A stretch of 64,000 nt of DNA from Panicum virgatum. Taxonomy: Eukaryota; Streptophyta; Magnoliopsida; Poales; Poaceae. Under the pieces are notes generated by a model. That model was given only the letters and a program-made list of their open reading frames with translations, did no database searches and had not been told where the DNA came from. Within the stretch, counting starts at the first letter, position 1. Every line of letters starts with the position of its first letter. Location: NCBI RefSeq assembly GCF_016808335.1, contig NC_053144.1:69425400-69489399 (forward strand), read 5' to 3'. This document shows, in pieces, positions 1-9,756 of this stretch. The translations under genes and the position numbers were made by a program.

Positions 1-349
1 TTTATTCAGGCCATCAGCGGCGGCGGCATTGTGCAAGAGGGGATCATCGGTGGCTTTGATGGTCATGCCCCGCACGAACTCCATCTCGGCCTCGGAGTAC
101 AGCTTGAGCTCTACGCCTCTACCAGTGCCGTGACGCAGGCGGCGGCTGTGCCCGATCCGGGCTGGAACCTTGGTCCCGGAGGCGTGCTTCTAGCAGAAGG
201 TTCCCGACGAGGTTCATCACCAGCGCGCAGCGATTCCGTTCGACAGCCGCCAGGTTAACGGCGCGCTGGAGCGCCTCGTCGTGGCGGCCTTGGCGGTGGA
301 GGTTGAGCACGTCCCGGACCTCCACCCGTAGGGGGACCCGAGCGGCCAT
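1..349 (-). pseudogene. Fragment resembling the N-terminus of plant DUF627/UCH-related proteins
   Basis: Reading leftward from an ATG at 349, the frame opens with MAARVPLRVEVRDVLNLHRQ, then a GRHDEALQRA helix and a VMNLVGNLL segment. This resembles the TPR-like N-terminal domain (DUF627) of plant ubiquitin-hydrolase-related proteins, many of which are uncharacterised in grasses. The frame closes at about 119. A second stretch in another frame (about 115 to 1) reads YSEAEMEFVRGMTIKATDDP and then a LHNAAAA stretch, which fits the continuation of the same family. So the sequence looks frame-shifted rather than spliced, and it runs off the left edge. The family call is from memory of the domain. 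The fragment state is seen directly, though an intron in the gap cannot be excluded. Confidence 0.4.
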
Positions 350-2092
350 CGGCCAGCGCCTAGCGGAGTCTGTGGAGTTGGGCGCGGCGCGGAAGGCCGG
401 AAGCTGCGGGCGGCAATGAGGCGGCGCGGCGTGCACGCGACGAGTCCGGCGGCCGGCGAGAGATTGGGGGCGGCGCGGCGGACGTTTCTGATGGGCCCAG
501 CACGGCACATTTATTTACACTTTTCAGGAAAACATATGGGCCCATAGAGCAGTAGCGGCCCATGTAAATCGAGTCCCGCCCAAACATTTCATTTTTCTAT
601 GGCGGGCGGCGGCGGGTGCGAGATCGGCCCAGAACGCGGGGGAGAGAGAAGCCCATGCTGCTGGAGACGAGGCGATCAGGCCATCTTCCACAACAAGCCC
701 GGCCGGAGTCGTCGTCGGCTGCCCCTTCACATCGGCGTCGGAGCTGAGCATGGTGCCCGCCATGATTGAGCACCAGCTTTAGCGGCACCAACCGTTAGAC
801 ACGCGACACGAGCGCATCATTGTGACCTCGAATTCGCACTCCATGGCACCGCCGCCACCACTTCTCCAGTAATAACCCGGTCACGAGGAGAGGCTACACG
901 ATCGAGTTCTCGTGCCGGCGGAGTCGAAAGGCACAGCAGAACAGGCCCCAATGCTGTGTCGCTCAGGCTGAACTCACGTTCGCCCTCAATCATAAGTTGC
1001 AGGAGCACTGCTATGCCATTTAAGAGAGAAGAATAGAGCTAACTAATCGATTCCTCAGAAAATAAACCTAACTAATACTACACAAATTTAAAATCTCTGG
1101 GCTGTGGTTAGGCCTACTCACTCACTGACCTGATTGCATCTGATTAGATTTGGTAACCTGCTGCTGAGGCTGTGCGAGCGAGCGCATGATGAGCGGCGTG
1201 CGGCGCTTTATTTGCCTAGCGTGACCAGAATGTGTCACCCGATGGTGCCCGGGACAAAGGAAGCAAGCAGGCGCCCGGGGTCCAGCACAGTGTTTCTTCA
1301 ATGGCATCTCATGGCACCTAGCTTGGATCCCAAAAAATGTACTAACAAAAATCTGGTTATGCCCATCCAAATCTCCCGTCAAATCGTTTTGACATTTGTT
1401 TTGTTGGATCTTCATCCCCTTGTCCTGTGCCCCCCTGTCTTTTACTCTGCACTACAATACAATGCGGAGTGCTATTTAATCCAAGTACTGGCACACAGCG
1501 CAAGTCTGGGCGTTTCTAACGTACCGTGGTCGCGTTTCTATCTTGGCTTGCAGGTGCAAACACACAGTGTCTCAGCTCTCAAGACACTGATGAGCTGAAA
1601 TCTGGAAGAACACTGTTAGTGTAGAACTCACTCCAATTTACCCCTAGCTCATTCGAAAAGCTGAACATATCAGCAGGCAGCTTCAGGGGCCAAGGTACTA
1701 GGTCGGTAGTGATTCGGGATGCCCATGCATAACAGTGATTAGATCTAAGTTTTTACCATTTGGGCAGCTTCACTTCACTCACAAGTCACAAATCACCAGC
1801 TCTATACGTGCTGATTACACAGTGGTTTGCGCCAATTATTACTGCTGGTAATCGAACCAAAACCGACGTTGACCGCCTAGCAACCAGTAGCCGGATACTA
1901 ATTTTCTGTTCAATCAGATCAAATCGCTAGGAATTATATAATTAACGCCGCGACCACTACTTAAGTGGATTCCACAACGGTTCCATTTCACCACGCTCTT
2001 CTTAGCCGCGCATAGCTCCCCCACTAGCCGAGCTATAGTCACAGGCGGCCACGCGCGCACGCTTGTTCTGGGCCGCCGCCGAGGTGCCGGGC
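350..2092. other. Intergenic stretch without a recognisable gene
   Basis: The open frames here are short, have no recognisable domain and overlap each other in several frames. GC falls from about 600 rightward. An AT-rich ATTATATAATT near 1931 may contain the TATA element of the OVATE gene that starts at 2093. That is only a composition-based suggestion. Confidence 0.5.
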
Positions 2093-2875
2093 ATGAAAGC
2101 GACGACACGGCGCGGCGGGGCTGGGGGAGGCCTACCGGCGGCCAAGAAGAAGAAGAAGAAGGCGCCAGCGCGCGGGTTCATGTGCGGCTGCGGCGGCGCC
2201 AAGTCGGTCTCCACCGTCTCCCGCGCCGCCGTCAGCATTTCCGCTGTCACGACGACGCCGATGAAAGACACCGCCTCAACGGCAGCGCCCGCGCTGAAGC
2301 CGGCGGCTGCCGTGGCGGGCTGCCGCGACGCCGACGCCGCCGACGCGGAGGGCTCGCCCAGCGTGGACTCGCTGCTGCGGCAGCTCCGCGAGCTGGAACG
2401 CGGTGTGCGCGCGCTGGGCGTCCGGGAGCGGGAGGACGGGGTCGGCGTCGGCGTCGGCGTCAGCAGCGCGCCAAGAGCGACAAGGCCGCGGCGGCACGGG
2501 CGGAGCGCGAGCGACTGGGGCGACTGGGGCGTCGGGCGGCTGGATTCCGAGAGCTTGGCGGTGGTGACGGAGTCGTCGGACCCGCTGGGCGACTTCCGGC
2601 GGTCGATGGTGCAGATGATCGTGGAGAACGGGATCACCGGCGGCGCCGAGCTGCGGGAGCTGCTGCAGCGGTTCCTGTCGCTGAACGCGGCGTGCCACCA
2701 CCACCTCATCCTCCGCGCCTTCGCCGACGTCTGGGAGGAGCTCTTCGCCGGCGGCGGCCACGGCCACGCGCACGCGCCTCTCCCCGCCGCGGAGAAGATC
2801 TCGTCGTCGACGCCGTACAGCAGTAGAGCTAGCAGCAAACGCCGTCCTCATGCACAGTCGGCGCTGACACGTTAA
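2093..2875 (+). CDS. OVATE family protein (transcriptional repressor)
   Basis: Single-exon gene of 260 codons. I chose the ATG at 2093 because the upstream in-frame extension has only a TTG. The product has a Lys-rich basic stretch near residues 18-24 (KKKKKK), a long low-complexity Ala/Gly middle, and a C-terminal OVATE domain (DUF623) at about residues 153-219. That domain contains SDPLGDFRRSM, MIVENGI, ELLQRFLSLN and FADVWEELF, the conserved core of the family. OVATE proteins are plant-specific, nuclear or cytoplasmic, and repress transcription with TALE homeodomain partners to shape organs and secondary walls. Intron-less structure and length fit the family. Very high GC is normal for grass single-exon genes. 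The particular OFP number cannot be assigned. Confidence 0.88.
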   Translation: MKATTRRGGAGGGLPAAKKKKKKAPARGFMCGCGGAKSVSTVSRAAVSISAVTTTPMKDTASTAAPALKPAAAVAGCRDADAADAEGSPSVDSLLRQLRELERGVRALGVREREDGVGVGVGVSSAPRATRPRRHGRSASDWGDWGVGRLDSESLAVVTESSDPLGDFRRSMVQMIVENGITGGAELRELLQRFLSLNAACHHHLILRAFADVWEELFAGGGHGHAHAPLPAAEKISSSTPYSSRASSKRRPHAQSALTR

Positions 2876-3749
2876 CCCGCAGCCGCCTCCCCTCGGGAAT
2901 TGTTGCTGTCCGAAATACACAGCGTACTGCGTGTACTTGCACGCATGACTTTCTGTGCCGTGACAAGAAGAAATTTCCGTGTGTTTCTTGCGTCTCGTCC
3001 ACATTGCACGTCACAAATTTCCGTGATTTTTGCATGTTCTCCTGCGTACTGCGCCGCCCCTGACGCGTGGTACGCCCAAGGAAGGAAGGAAGGAGAGGAG
3101 GAGGGCGCGCAGGGAATGCCGTGATCTTCGCGAGGATGCTCGTCGGTCGGATGCAAAAGGACGACAGCGACGAGGCGACTCCACCAGCACCAGCAGCCTG
3201 ATGAATCTCTTTTAATTTGCCGATGGGTTTCTGACGAGCAGCAGACCCGGCGGGGGTGATGGCTACTGCGTCGGCGGCGGCAGCCGGCGCAGGAGACGTG
3301 CCCACGAAGCTCGAGCTTGCTCGATCGGTGGAACATCCATTCGCGCATATTTGCCGGCGATCTCAAGGAACATTTTCTGGTTGTCCGACGTTGCAATTTC
3401 CTCAAAGTCGCCGCGTGTCCGCGTCGCAAGGAATTCTCATACTACACGAGTTAGATGCAGAGTATATATACCGGAAGCTGATTCTACAGTCAACCGTGAG
3501 TTTCTAAACTCACGGTCGACTCCACCGACGCGCCTAGCACCCATGTGGTGGGCCCCGCACCACAATCATGTTTCTACGGGTGACCGGACCGAGTGGAACT
3601 CGCCATGGGTCTCACGCCCCCACGTGACTACTCCCATTCTCCTTTTTCTAGCGGCTGCATCCCCTTCCCGTCTTTCTTCCCCTTCCTCTCTCTCTTTTCT
3701 TTTTGCTCTGGATCTGGATTCGACCTGCGTGGGGCAGCCCGGCGGTGCG
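2876..3749. other. 3' flank of the OVATE gene; no further gene seen
   Basis: GC-rich to mixed sequence with overlapping short frames and no recognisable domain. It presumably includes the 3' UTR of the OVATE gene. Confidence 0.4.
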
Positions 3750-3902
3750 GCAGGTGTTTGCCTCCCTGACGGCCCGGAGCTCCTTGGCGGTGATGTGGCC
3801 GTTGCCGTCGGCGTCGAACACCCAGAACGCCTCCATGACGTCGTCCTCCCGGCGGGCGGCTGCGCGGCCGGTCACGACATCCAGCTCGTCGTCGGAGGGC
3901 TC
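3750..3902 (-). pseudogene. Single EF-hand fragment of a calmodulin-like gene
   Basis: The minus-strand frame contains DDVMEAFWVFDADGNGHITA followed by KELRAV. This is one complete EF-hand with the D-x-D-x-N-G-x-I-x-x-x-E loop and the flanking helix seen in plant calmodulin-like proteins. An acidic lead-in (EPSDDELD) precedes it. After about 50 residues the similarity stops, downstream sequence becomes Arg/Lys low complexity, and no second EF-hand is present in any frame nearby. Functional plant CMLs carry two to four hands, so this is best read as a relic or captured exon. A very small expressed protein cannot be excluded. Confidence 0.55.
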
Positions 3903-3975
3903 ACCGTGGCTGAGGCGCCGTGGAGGACCGCGCCATCGCGTCGGAGGAGAGGCGGCGAGCACCCGGTAGCCCCTG

Positions 3976-4290
3976 TTTTTTTCTTTTTTTTTCATTTTTT
4001 TACCTGAGTTTTTTTTATTTTTTATGTAAAATTTTTTCTGTTGAATTTTTTTAATTTGTTCCGTACAATTTTTTTCTTTTGAAGGTTCCTCTCTCCAAAT
4101 TTTTTCTTTGAAAAAAAATTCTGCTCTCTAATTTTTTTCTTGAAAAAAGTTCCTGCTGTCCAAATTTAATTTTGCTGCTGCTCCAAAAAAAAATTCTCAA
4201 ATTTTTTTTCTTGAATTTTTTTTGAAATCAGAAAACGACAAAAAAACTTACTAAAATAGGAAAAAACAAATGGTCGGAAAATCGTAAATT
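3976..4290. repeat. T-rich low-complexity stretch
   Basis: About 300 bases of long T runs broken by short AAATTT, TTCTTG and CTGCT pieces. No coding potential. It lies next to the EF-hand relic and before a nested transposon block. Confidence 0.7.
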
Positions 4291-4743
4291 AGCAAAGCCC
4301 GTATATATATATTATCTATACGCGATACATTCTCCAGCGGTCAATAAGAATCACATGGATGCGTCCAAAAGCTCCTATGGCTTCCATGTCTGCAAGTTGG
4401 AACCGGCTACACTGTTGATTGGGGATCCATTTGCTTTACGCCCTGTTTAGTTGGTGAAGAGTAGTTGGTTTTAGTACTATAGCACATTTCGTTGTTACTT
4501 GACAAATAATATATAATCATAGACTAATCTATATCTATACTATAAGGATCCATAACAATTGAAATATTTCTCACCAAAACTAATTCTCATACCCACCTCA
4601 CATATCCCTATTTTGAGGTCCATATGTAAGTAAGGTCCAAACGTTTGACAGCAACAGGCGACGGATTTCGTCGTCCGCGCCTGTTCATTTGCGAGGCCGC
4701 GCTCCCGATCGCAATTTTTTTTTGTCACCAGCCAGTTCCTTTA

Positions 4744-5129
4744 GGGTGTGTTTGGTTGGCTGCGTGGGCGCCGAACCAGGCTCTCCCGATGCAAGCTCCA
4801 GCTGATTGGTTGGCTGCTCCAGCGATGGGGCCTGTCTCGCGGGATGTAAAGAGGTACCTGGAGCCAGGCTCCCGTGATACGCAGAAATCACTCGTTTCTC
4901 CGGAGCCTGGCTCTGGTGATGCGAGCACGCATGCTCGGGGGGCGTGCGCAGACAGTAAAAGTGAAAGCCTGTGTGTGCAAATCTGCAACCAAACAACATC
5001 TCGCTGTGGCCTGGCTGCACTGGCCCGCCCAACCAACCACTGACTTGTTGCATGTGCTGGGCTTGGCTCCCACCGGCCTGGCTCTCTGGTGCGATCCTGG
5101 CTCATGAGGGAAGAGAACCAATCAGGCCC
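4744..5129. mobile_element. Tourist-like MITE inside the Helitron (386 bp)
   Basis: The ends are GGGTGTGTTTGGTTGG and AGAACCAATCAGGCCC, imperfect inverted repeats of the Tourist/PIF-Harbinger type. They are flanked by TTA at 4741-4743 and 5130-5132. The body is full of short palindromic pieces related to GAGCCAGGCTC and GGAGCCTGGCTC. No coding capacity. Confidence 0.8.
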
Positions 5130-5890
5130 TTACCCGCCCGCTGTGCACCCACGCGGCCATGCCAGTCCCGCCCGTAAATCTCGCCGCGGCACTGCCCAGT
5201 GCCCACCCACTGCACCCACCCGTCCATCATGCCTCCCTTCTCCTTCCCCGCCGCACGCCTGCTCCCATCCCCGCCGAGCCGCCGCCCGAGACCCGACCCC
5301 GGCTGCCTGCGCCTGGCCCTGCTCGCTGCCCCCCTCGTCCCCTCTGCCGACCACGCCCCCTCCTCCCCACGCCGAGCGCCGCCCCTGTCCTCACCATGCC
5401 GAGCGCCGCCCCTCTCCTCCGCCCCGTTGTCGGCGTCGGCCCCCTCCTCCCCGCCTCTCTGGTGCCGTGGGGACCCCTCTCCTCCGCCCTGCTGCCGTTG
5501 GGGCGCCCTCCGTCGGCCCCCTCCTCGCTTCCTCCCTGGTGCCGTGGGGGAGCCTCCCCCTTGCCTTCCCCTATAGAGCCTCCCCCGGTTCTCCTTCTCC
5601 CCATCCGGCATGTCATCGCGAGGCGGAAGACCATCGAGCGCAAACCTGGAAGGGCAACAGCGCGGCGACCGACGGCATCGACCAGGTGCGCCACTGGGAG
5701 CACCTCGCCAACATCACGGCCTCCATGCTGCGGGGCCCCACAGAGATCCACGAGGGCCAGCTCCGCTGCGCGGGCGCTCTCCGACCTCTTGGGCTCCTCG
5801 TCCATGACACCGCGGCGTCCGGCCGCCGCCTCCAGGAGCGTGAGCACGAGGACATCACCACGCGAATAGGGCAATGGCGTGTGCAGGTAA
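5130..5890 (+). other. GC-rich, possibly captured exon-like block inside the Helitron
   Basis: Proline/alanine-rich open frames run through this block in several phases, as happens in any very GC-rich DNA. The only piece with less biased composition is about 5640-5886, with words such as HWEHLANITASMLRG and REHEDITTRIGQWRV. It ends at a plausible splice donor (CAG|GTAAGT at about 5887). Grass Helitrons often carry captured gene fragments, so this may be one. I do not recognise the parent gene. Confidence 0.3.
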
Positions 5891-8800
5891 GTTGTTCGAC
5901 GGAATGCCCCTGAAGATGGATAATGTGCATGGTGTCTGTTGTGCCACGAGTTATATTCAATTAATCGAAAGTTGGATTAGTTGAATTATATTCTCCATCG
6001 CCCTTCGAATCCATCAGTAGTTGGATGGATTTTTTTTTCACTAAATTGTGGTATAAATCCCTGATGACTAATACCGTGCTCATCCTTGAAGCTGAGGTCG
6101 GTGAGAAGGGGCGTATTGCGGCGCCAAACGCAATGGTATTCCATTGCCGCTTGCCGCAGCAGATGGACAACTGATGAGTGGGCAAGCTTACGTCCTCACT
6201 GGCAGTGCTCTTAAGATGCTGCAGCATATTGTCCTGCGCAAGACAAATCTTGAGCGCTGAGCAGCGGCCGGCCACAGCGGCAAGCACCATCACGTCGAGG
6301 TAACCCCCTCCGCGTTGCTCCGGCATCCTACCTACCATGCTTGCCCATGAATTAGCTCGTGATTGTATTCATACAGTAACAACTTGCATCCCATTCAAAT
6401 TCATTCCCCGCATCTAATCTGGACTGCCCCTTTGTTCTCCCTTGTTTGATTGCATATGTGGCAAATGGAGTATGGTGCTTATGGTTTGATTAAATTTGCT
6501 TCAATTTATTGTGCCTTGGTCGGCCCAGAAGGTGAGCTTCATCCATGTGGATCCCCGCAAGTTTTGTGGGTTGATGTGCAAATTGATGAATTAACAAGCA
6601 TGTTGTGGTTTCCAATGGCATTCACAGTCTGTCTGCTCCTCATGTGCCAATCAGATTTGGAGAGCACATGACCATGATATTTTCTCCTTATTATTTGTAT
6701 TAGGTCTAATTGGAAATGCTATGACAACTTTTCATTTCAACTGCAGGTTTTGTTTTGTTTTGTATTTTGTTTTAAGTGAGTAGGATGGCCTTAGTTCATG
6801 CAGCAGGAGCAATCCATTCACGTCCATATATTCTTGCTATTCTATTTATGTCATTGACTACATTTTCTTTCACCTTGCGCAATCTGTAGATTGGCCAGAT
6901 AACCTCCAGGATCAAAATGTTGTGCCTGCCCGTTATTGTTGATTTTGCCTACATGCTTCTCCTGTTGTTTCCATGCGTTTGTCCTGTATGCTAACATTTG
7001 TCGATTAAGTGAGAGAGATGCGTGGTAGCAATATTTTGGGATGGAACATACTGACACTGCACCCTAAATGGTCTATACAGTGAACTGGTATGAAATTTTC
7101 TTGTGAAATGATGCTCTCAAATTCTCTACAGTTGATTTCTTCACCATGGTTCTGTCATCATTGCTTAGGCAAATATGTCATGATTTATTGTAGCTGCATC
7201 TTTGTGAGATTTGTTGGAATCAATATTTTCAGTAAATGGGTTAAGGATCTTTCAAGTAAGCTAAATACAGTTTCAGACCAAGAGAGACATATTTGCAGAT
7301 TTTTTCTAATTTTTTTATTCTCACGTGAAGGTAACACTGCACAGATAATTTCAAGGATATATAAATGGTTCAATTAATTCCCTTTCTATTCAGGGTCTGC
7401 ATGTTGATGGATGGATATACTAGAGGCCTCCTAACTGTCTGGTAACAAATACTAATTTTATAAATGAATAATTAGAGAGTTATGATTTATGAATCCAGTT
7501 TTCTATACTTTGATAAAGAAACAATGTTTACATGATCAATAACCGAAATTTTCCTTCCTGGTGATCCCTGAAACATTAGGGATATATTGCTAATAATATT
7601 ATTTGTGTATCCTTATTGCATTGTTATTAGAGATGTCTGAAGTCTCTCATTAGCGGCACGAGGCAATATTTTTGTTACAGTACCTTTGTTGTCTTTGGTG
7701 TATACCCAACTTTGCTTGGGGTTAATGGCTTTGCGGTTGCTGCTGCTATTGCTCACTTTAACTGTAACCAGCTTAAGTCTTATATTTATATAATCTTGTA
7801 TGATGCCCTCTCTTAGGTTCTCAAATATACTGAAGGTTTATGATGGGTAATGCACTACTACTACGAAGGTGTCTGGCTGTCTGCTCATGGCAATGGTAAT
7901 TTAGCTTGCTCAAGTTAGCCAAGTATATCAACTTATGCAAATGTTCATCTGGAATATATTGCCAGGCTTGATTATTCTTTCTGCCTGTGCATCCAGTATC
8001 TCATTCTCTAATATATCTATTGTGTATATAGGTTCTATCCTTATCACTATGCTCCGTTCGCTTCGGATTTGAGGGATTTGGGTCATCTTAATATTACATT
8101 TAAACTTAGGACGCCATTCAAACCTTTTGATCAGCTTATGGAGGTTTTCCCAGCTGCAAGGTGAGTATGCAAGGATTGCAATTTTTAGGTCCTGGTGGAA
8201 AGTAATTTAACAGCTGTCACATCAAATTTTCAGTGCCCATGTGCTGTCGCTACAGCATCGCCGATTAATGACTGATCCCAGTTCACTAATAATTTATTTT
8301 TATCGTACTGGTATGTTGATTTCATTAATATGTGGCAGTCACATGAGAATTATATATGGCAGTCACATGTGAATTATCTGTAAACAAAAGATGTGCCAAT
8401 CTAATTTTTTTTTCATGGTACTTTGATTGTTTGCAGACACACCGGAGTCCATCATCAATATGATATTAGTTGAAAGTCAATTTATTGCAACACGGTCTGA
8501 AGCTTCTGCATAAATTGGATGTTAGCCAGATGTGTCATGTATAGATGAATTTTCTTTTAAAAAAATGTTGTGCTACAAGCAAAATATGATCTATGCAAAT
8601 TCTGTGTCTTCTTCGTAACTCTTATAATATTATTATGGTTTGAAGAAGCTTTATATTAGGTTGCTTATGCGCAAATATATCATTGGATGATAGTTTATTT
8701 ATACAAACATCAAACTGTATGATATAGATATCAAGTTTATGGTATAAATTAAAATAAAATTAAATATGTGCGTGCCGCACATGGGCACTGCTAGTTAGAC

Positions 8801-8937
8801 TTAAAAGATTCATCTCGTGCTAATTAGTTAGACTGTGTAATTAGTTATTTTTTAACTGCATTTAATGCTCCATGCATGTGTCCGAACATTCGATGTGATG
8901 AGCACTGTAGAATTTTTTTTGGAAACTAAACAGAGTG

Positions 8938-9339
8938 TTATTGAATGGACTAGTAGGTACGGGAAACCGGATGTCTCCGGATTTTTATGTTGCCAAGTTT
9001 CCATTGACTTTAGTATACTTTATTCTGGTTCCGTTCTTGAACCCGTCCATGAGCTCACCGTGACACAAGCAAATTTGTGCAAGTCCTAGTATACTATTCA
9101 TAGGTTTTTTTAGGGTTACTATTCATAGGTTGTATTTTTGTTTTCTCTTCTCAAATTTGCATAAAGTTGTGTGGCCCCTTTTCAAGCCTCTTTTGCTCTG
9201 AAAGCCCAGTTTAGCCAGGCCAAGCCCAAATAGAACAGCCCATCAGATTCTCTCCGTTGTTTGACCAACTGACATTTCCTCTCTCTCAAAAAAAAAAGAC
9301 CAACTGACATTTACCGCCGCCCATCAAGGCCAACGGCTA
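8938..9339. other. Intergenic sequence
   Basis: Mixed-composition DNA between the split MITE and the next MITE. No frame with a recognisable domain. Confidence 0.4.
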
Positions 9340-9682
9340 GGCCGCCGTGTTTAGTTCCACGCGCATGCGTTGGAATTTTGTTAATTTTATTAATTTAGAG
9401 TACTAAATGAAGTATATTTATAAATTTTTTTATATAGATGGGTTGTAAATCGCGAGACGAATCTAATGATACTAATTAATCTATGATTAATCAATAATTA
9501 GCGAATGGTTACTGTAGTATCAATGTTGTAAATCATGAATTAAGTAGGCTCATTAGATTCGTCTCGCGATTTACAGCCAAAAAAGTTTATAAATAAATTT
9601 CATTTAGTACTCTATGTGTCGAAATATTCGATGTGTTATTTTTTTTTATGTTTACAAGGTTTATGAGATGTGATCTGTTTAC
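9340..9682. mobile_element. MITE with palindromic core, just upstream of the methyltransferase gene
   Basis: The left end is GGCCGCCGTGTTTAGTTCC. CTA at 9337-9339 and 9683-9685 is a likely 3-bp target duplication. The core contains the long inverted pair GTAAATCGCGAGACGAATCT (about 9446) and AGATTCGTCTCGCGATTTAC (about 9555), shared with the copy at 35314-35700 and, more weakly, the one at 49592-49915. The right end is degraded compared with those copies. Confidence 0.75.
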
Positions 9683-9756
9683 CTAAATCAAACGGATTTC
9701 GCAAACCCACCCCAATCCCGCAGTGGCGCACTCTCATCCATCCCCTCGGCAAGGCA

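Larger units (their letters stand above)
4527..8794 (+). mobile_element. Non-autonomous Helitron (4268 bp)
   Basis: The 5' end is TCTATATCTATACTATAAGG, preceded by host A (4526). The 3' end is CTAG (8791-8794), followed by host T (8795). Eight bases before CTAG lies a hairpin (8766-8782) with 7-bp arms ATGTGCG and CGCACAT. TC start, CTRR end, subterminal hairpin and A^T insertion are the four Helitron hallmarks. No Rep/helicase frame is present, so it is non-autonomous. The inside contains a MITE (4744-5129), a GC-rich block at about 5130-5890 and mostly AT-rich filler. Orientation is plus. Insertion between A and T is confirmed by the uninterrupted relative of the host MITE elsewhere in the window. 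Confidence 0.9.
4439..8937. mobile_element. 231-bp Tourist/PIF-Harbinger-like MITE split by a Helitron
   Basis: The left piece is 4439-4526 and the right piece 8795-8937. The outer ends are short inverted repeats (CGCCCTGTTTAG and CTAAACAGAGTG), flanked on both sides by TTA (4436-4438 and 8938-8940), the target duplication typical of PIF/Harbinger elements. Together the pieces make exactly 231 bases, the same length as the intact relative at 54763-54993, and they align with it across the break. The intervening 4268 bases are a later insertion, described separately. Confidence 0.85.

Noticed and set aside
2002..2838. 278-codon minus frame opposite the OVATE gene
   Set aside because: Complement of the OVATE coding region; no independent similarity.
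5102..5913. Overlapping long frames on both strands in the Helitron GC block
   Set aside because: All phases stay open because of high GC and Pro/Ala/Arg/Gly codons. No domain is recognisable and the frames are mutual shadows.
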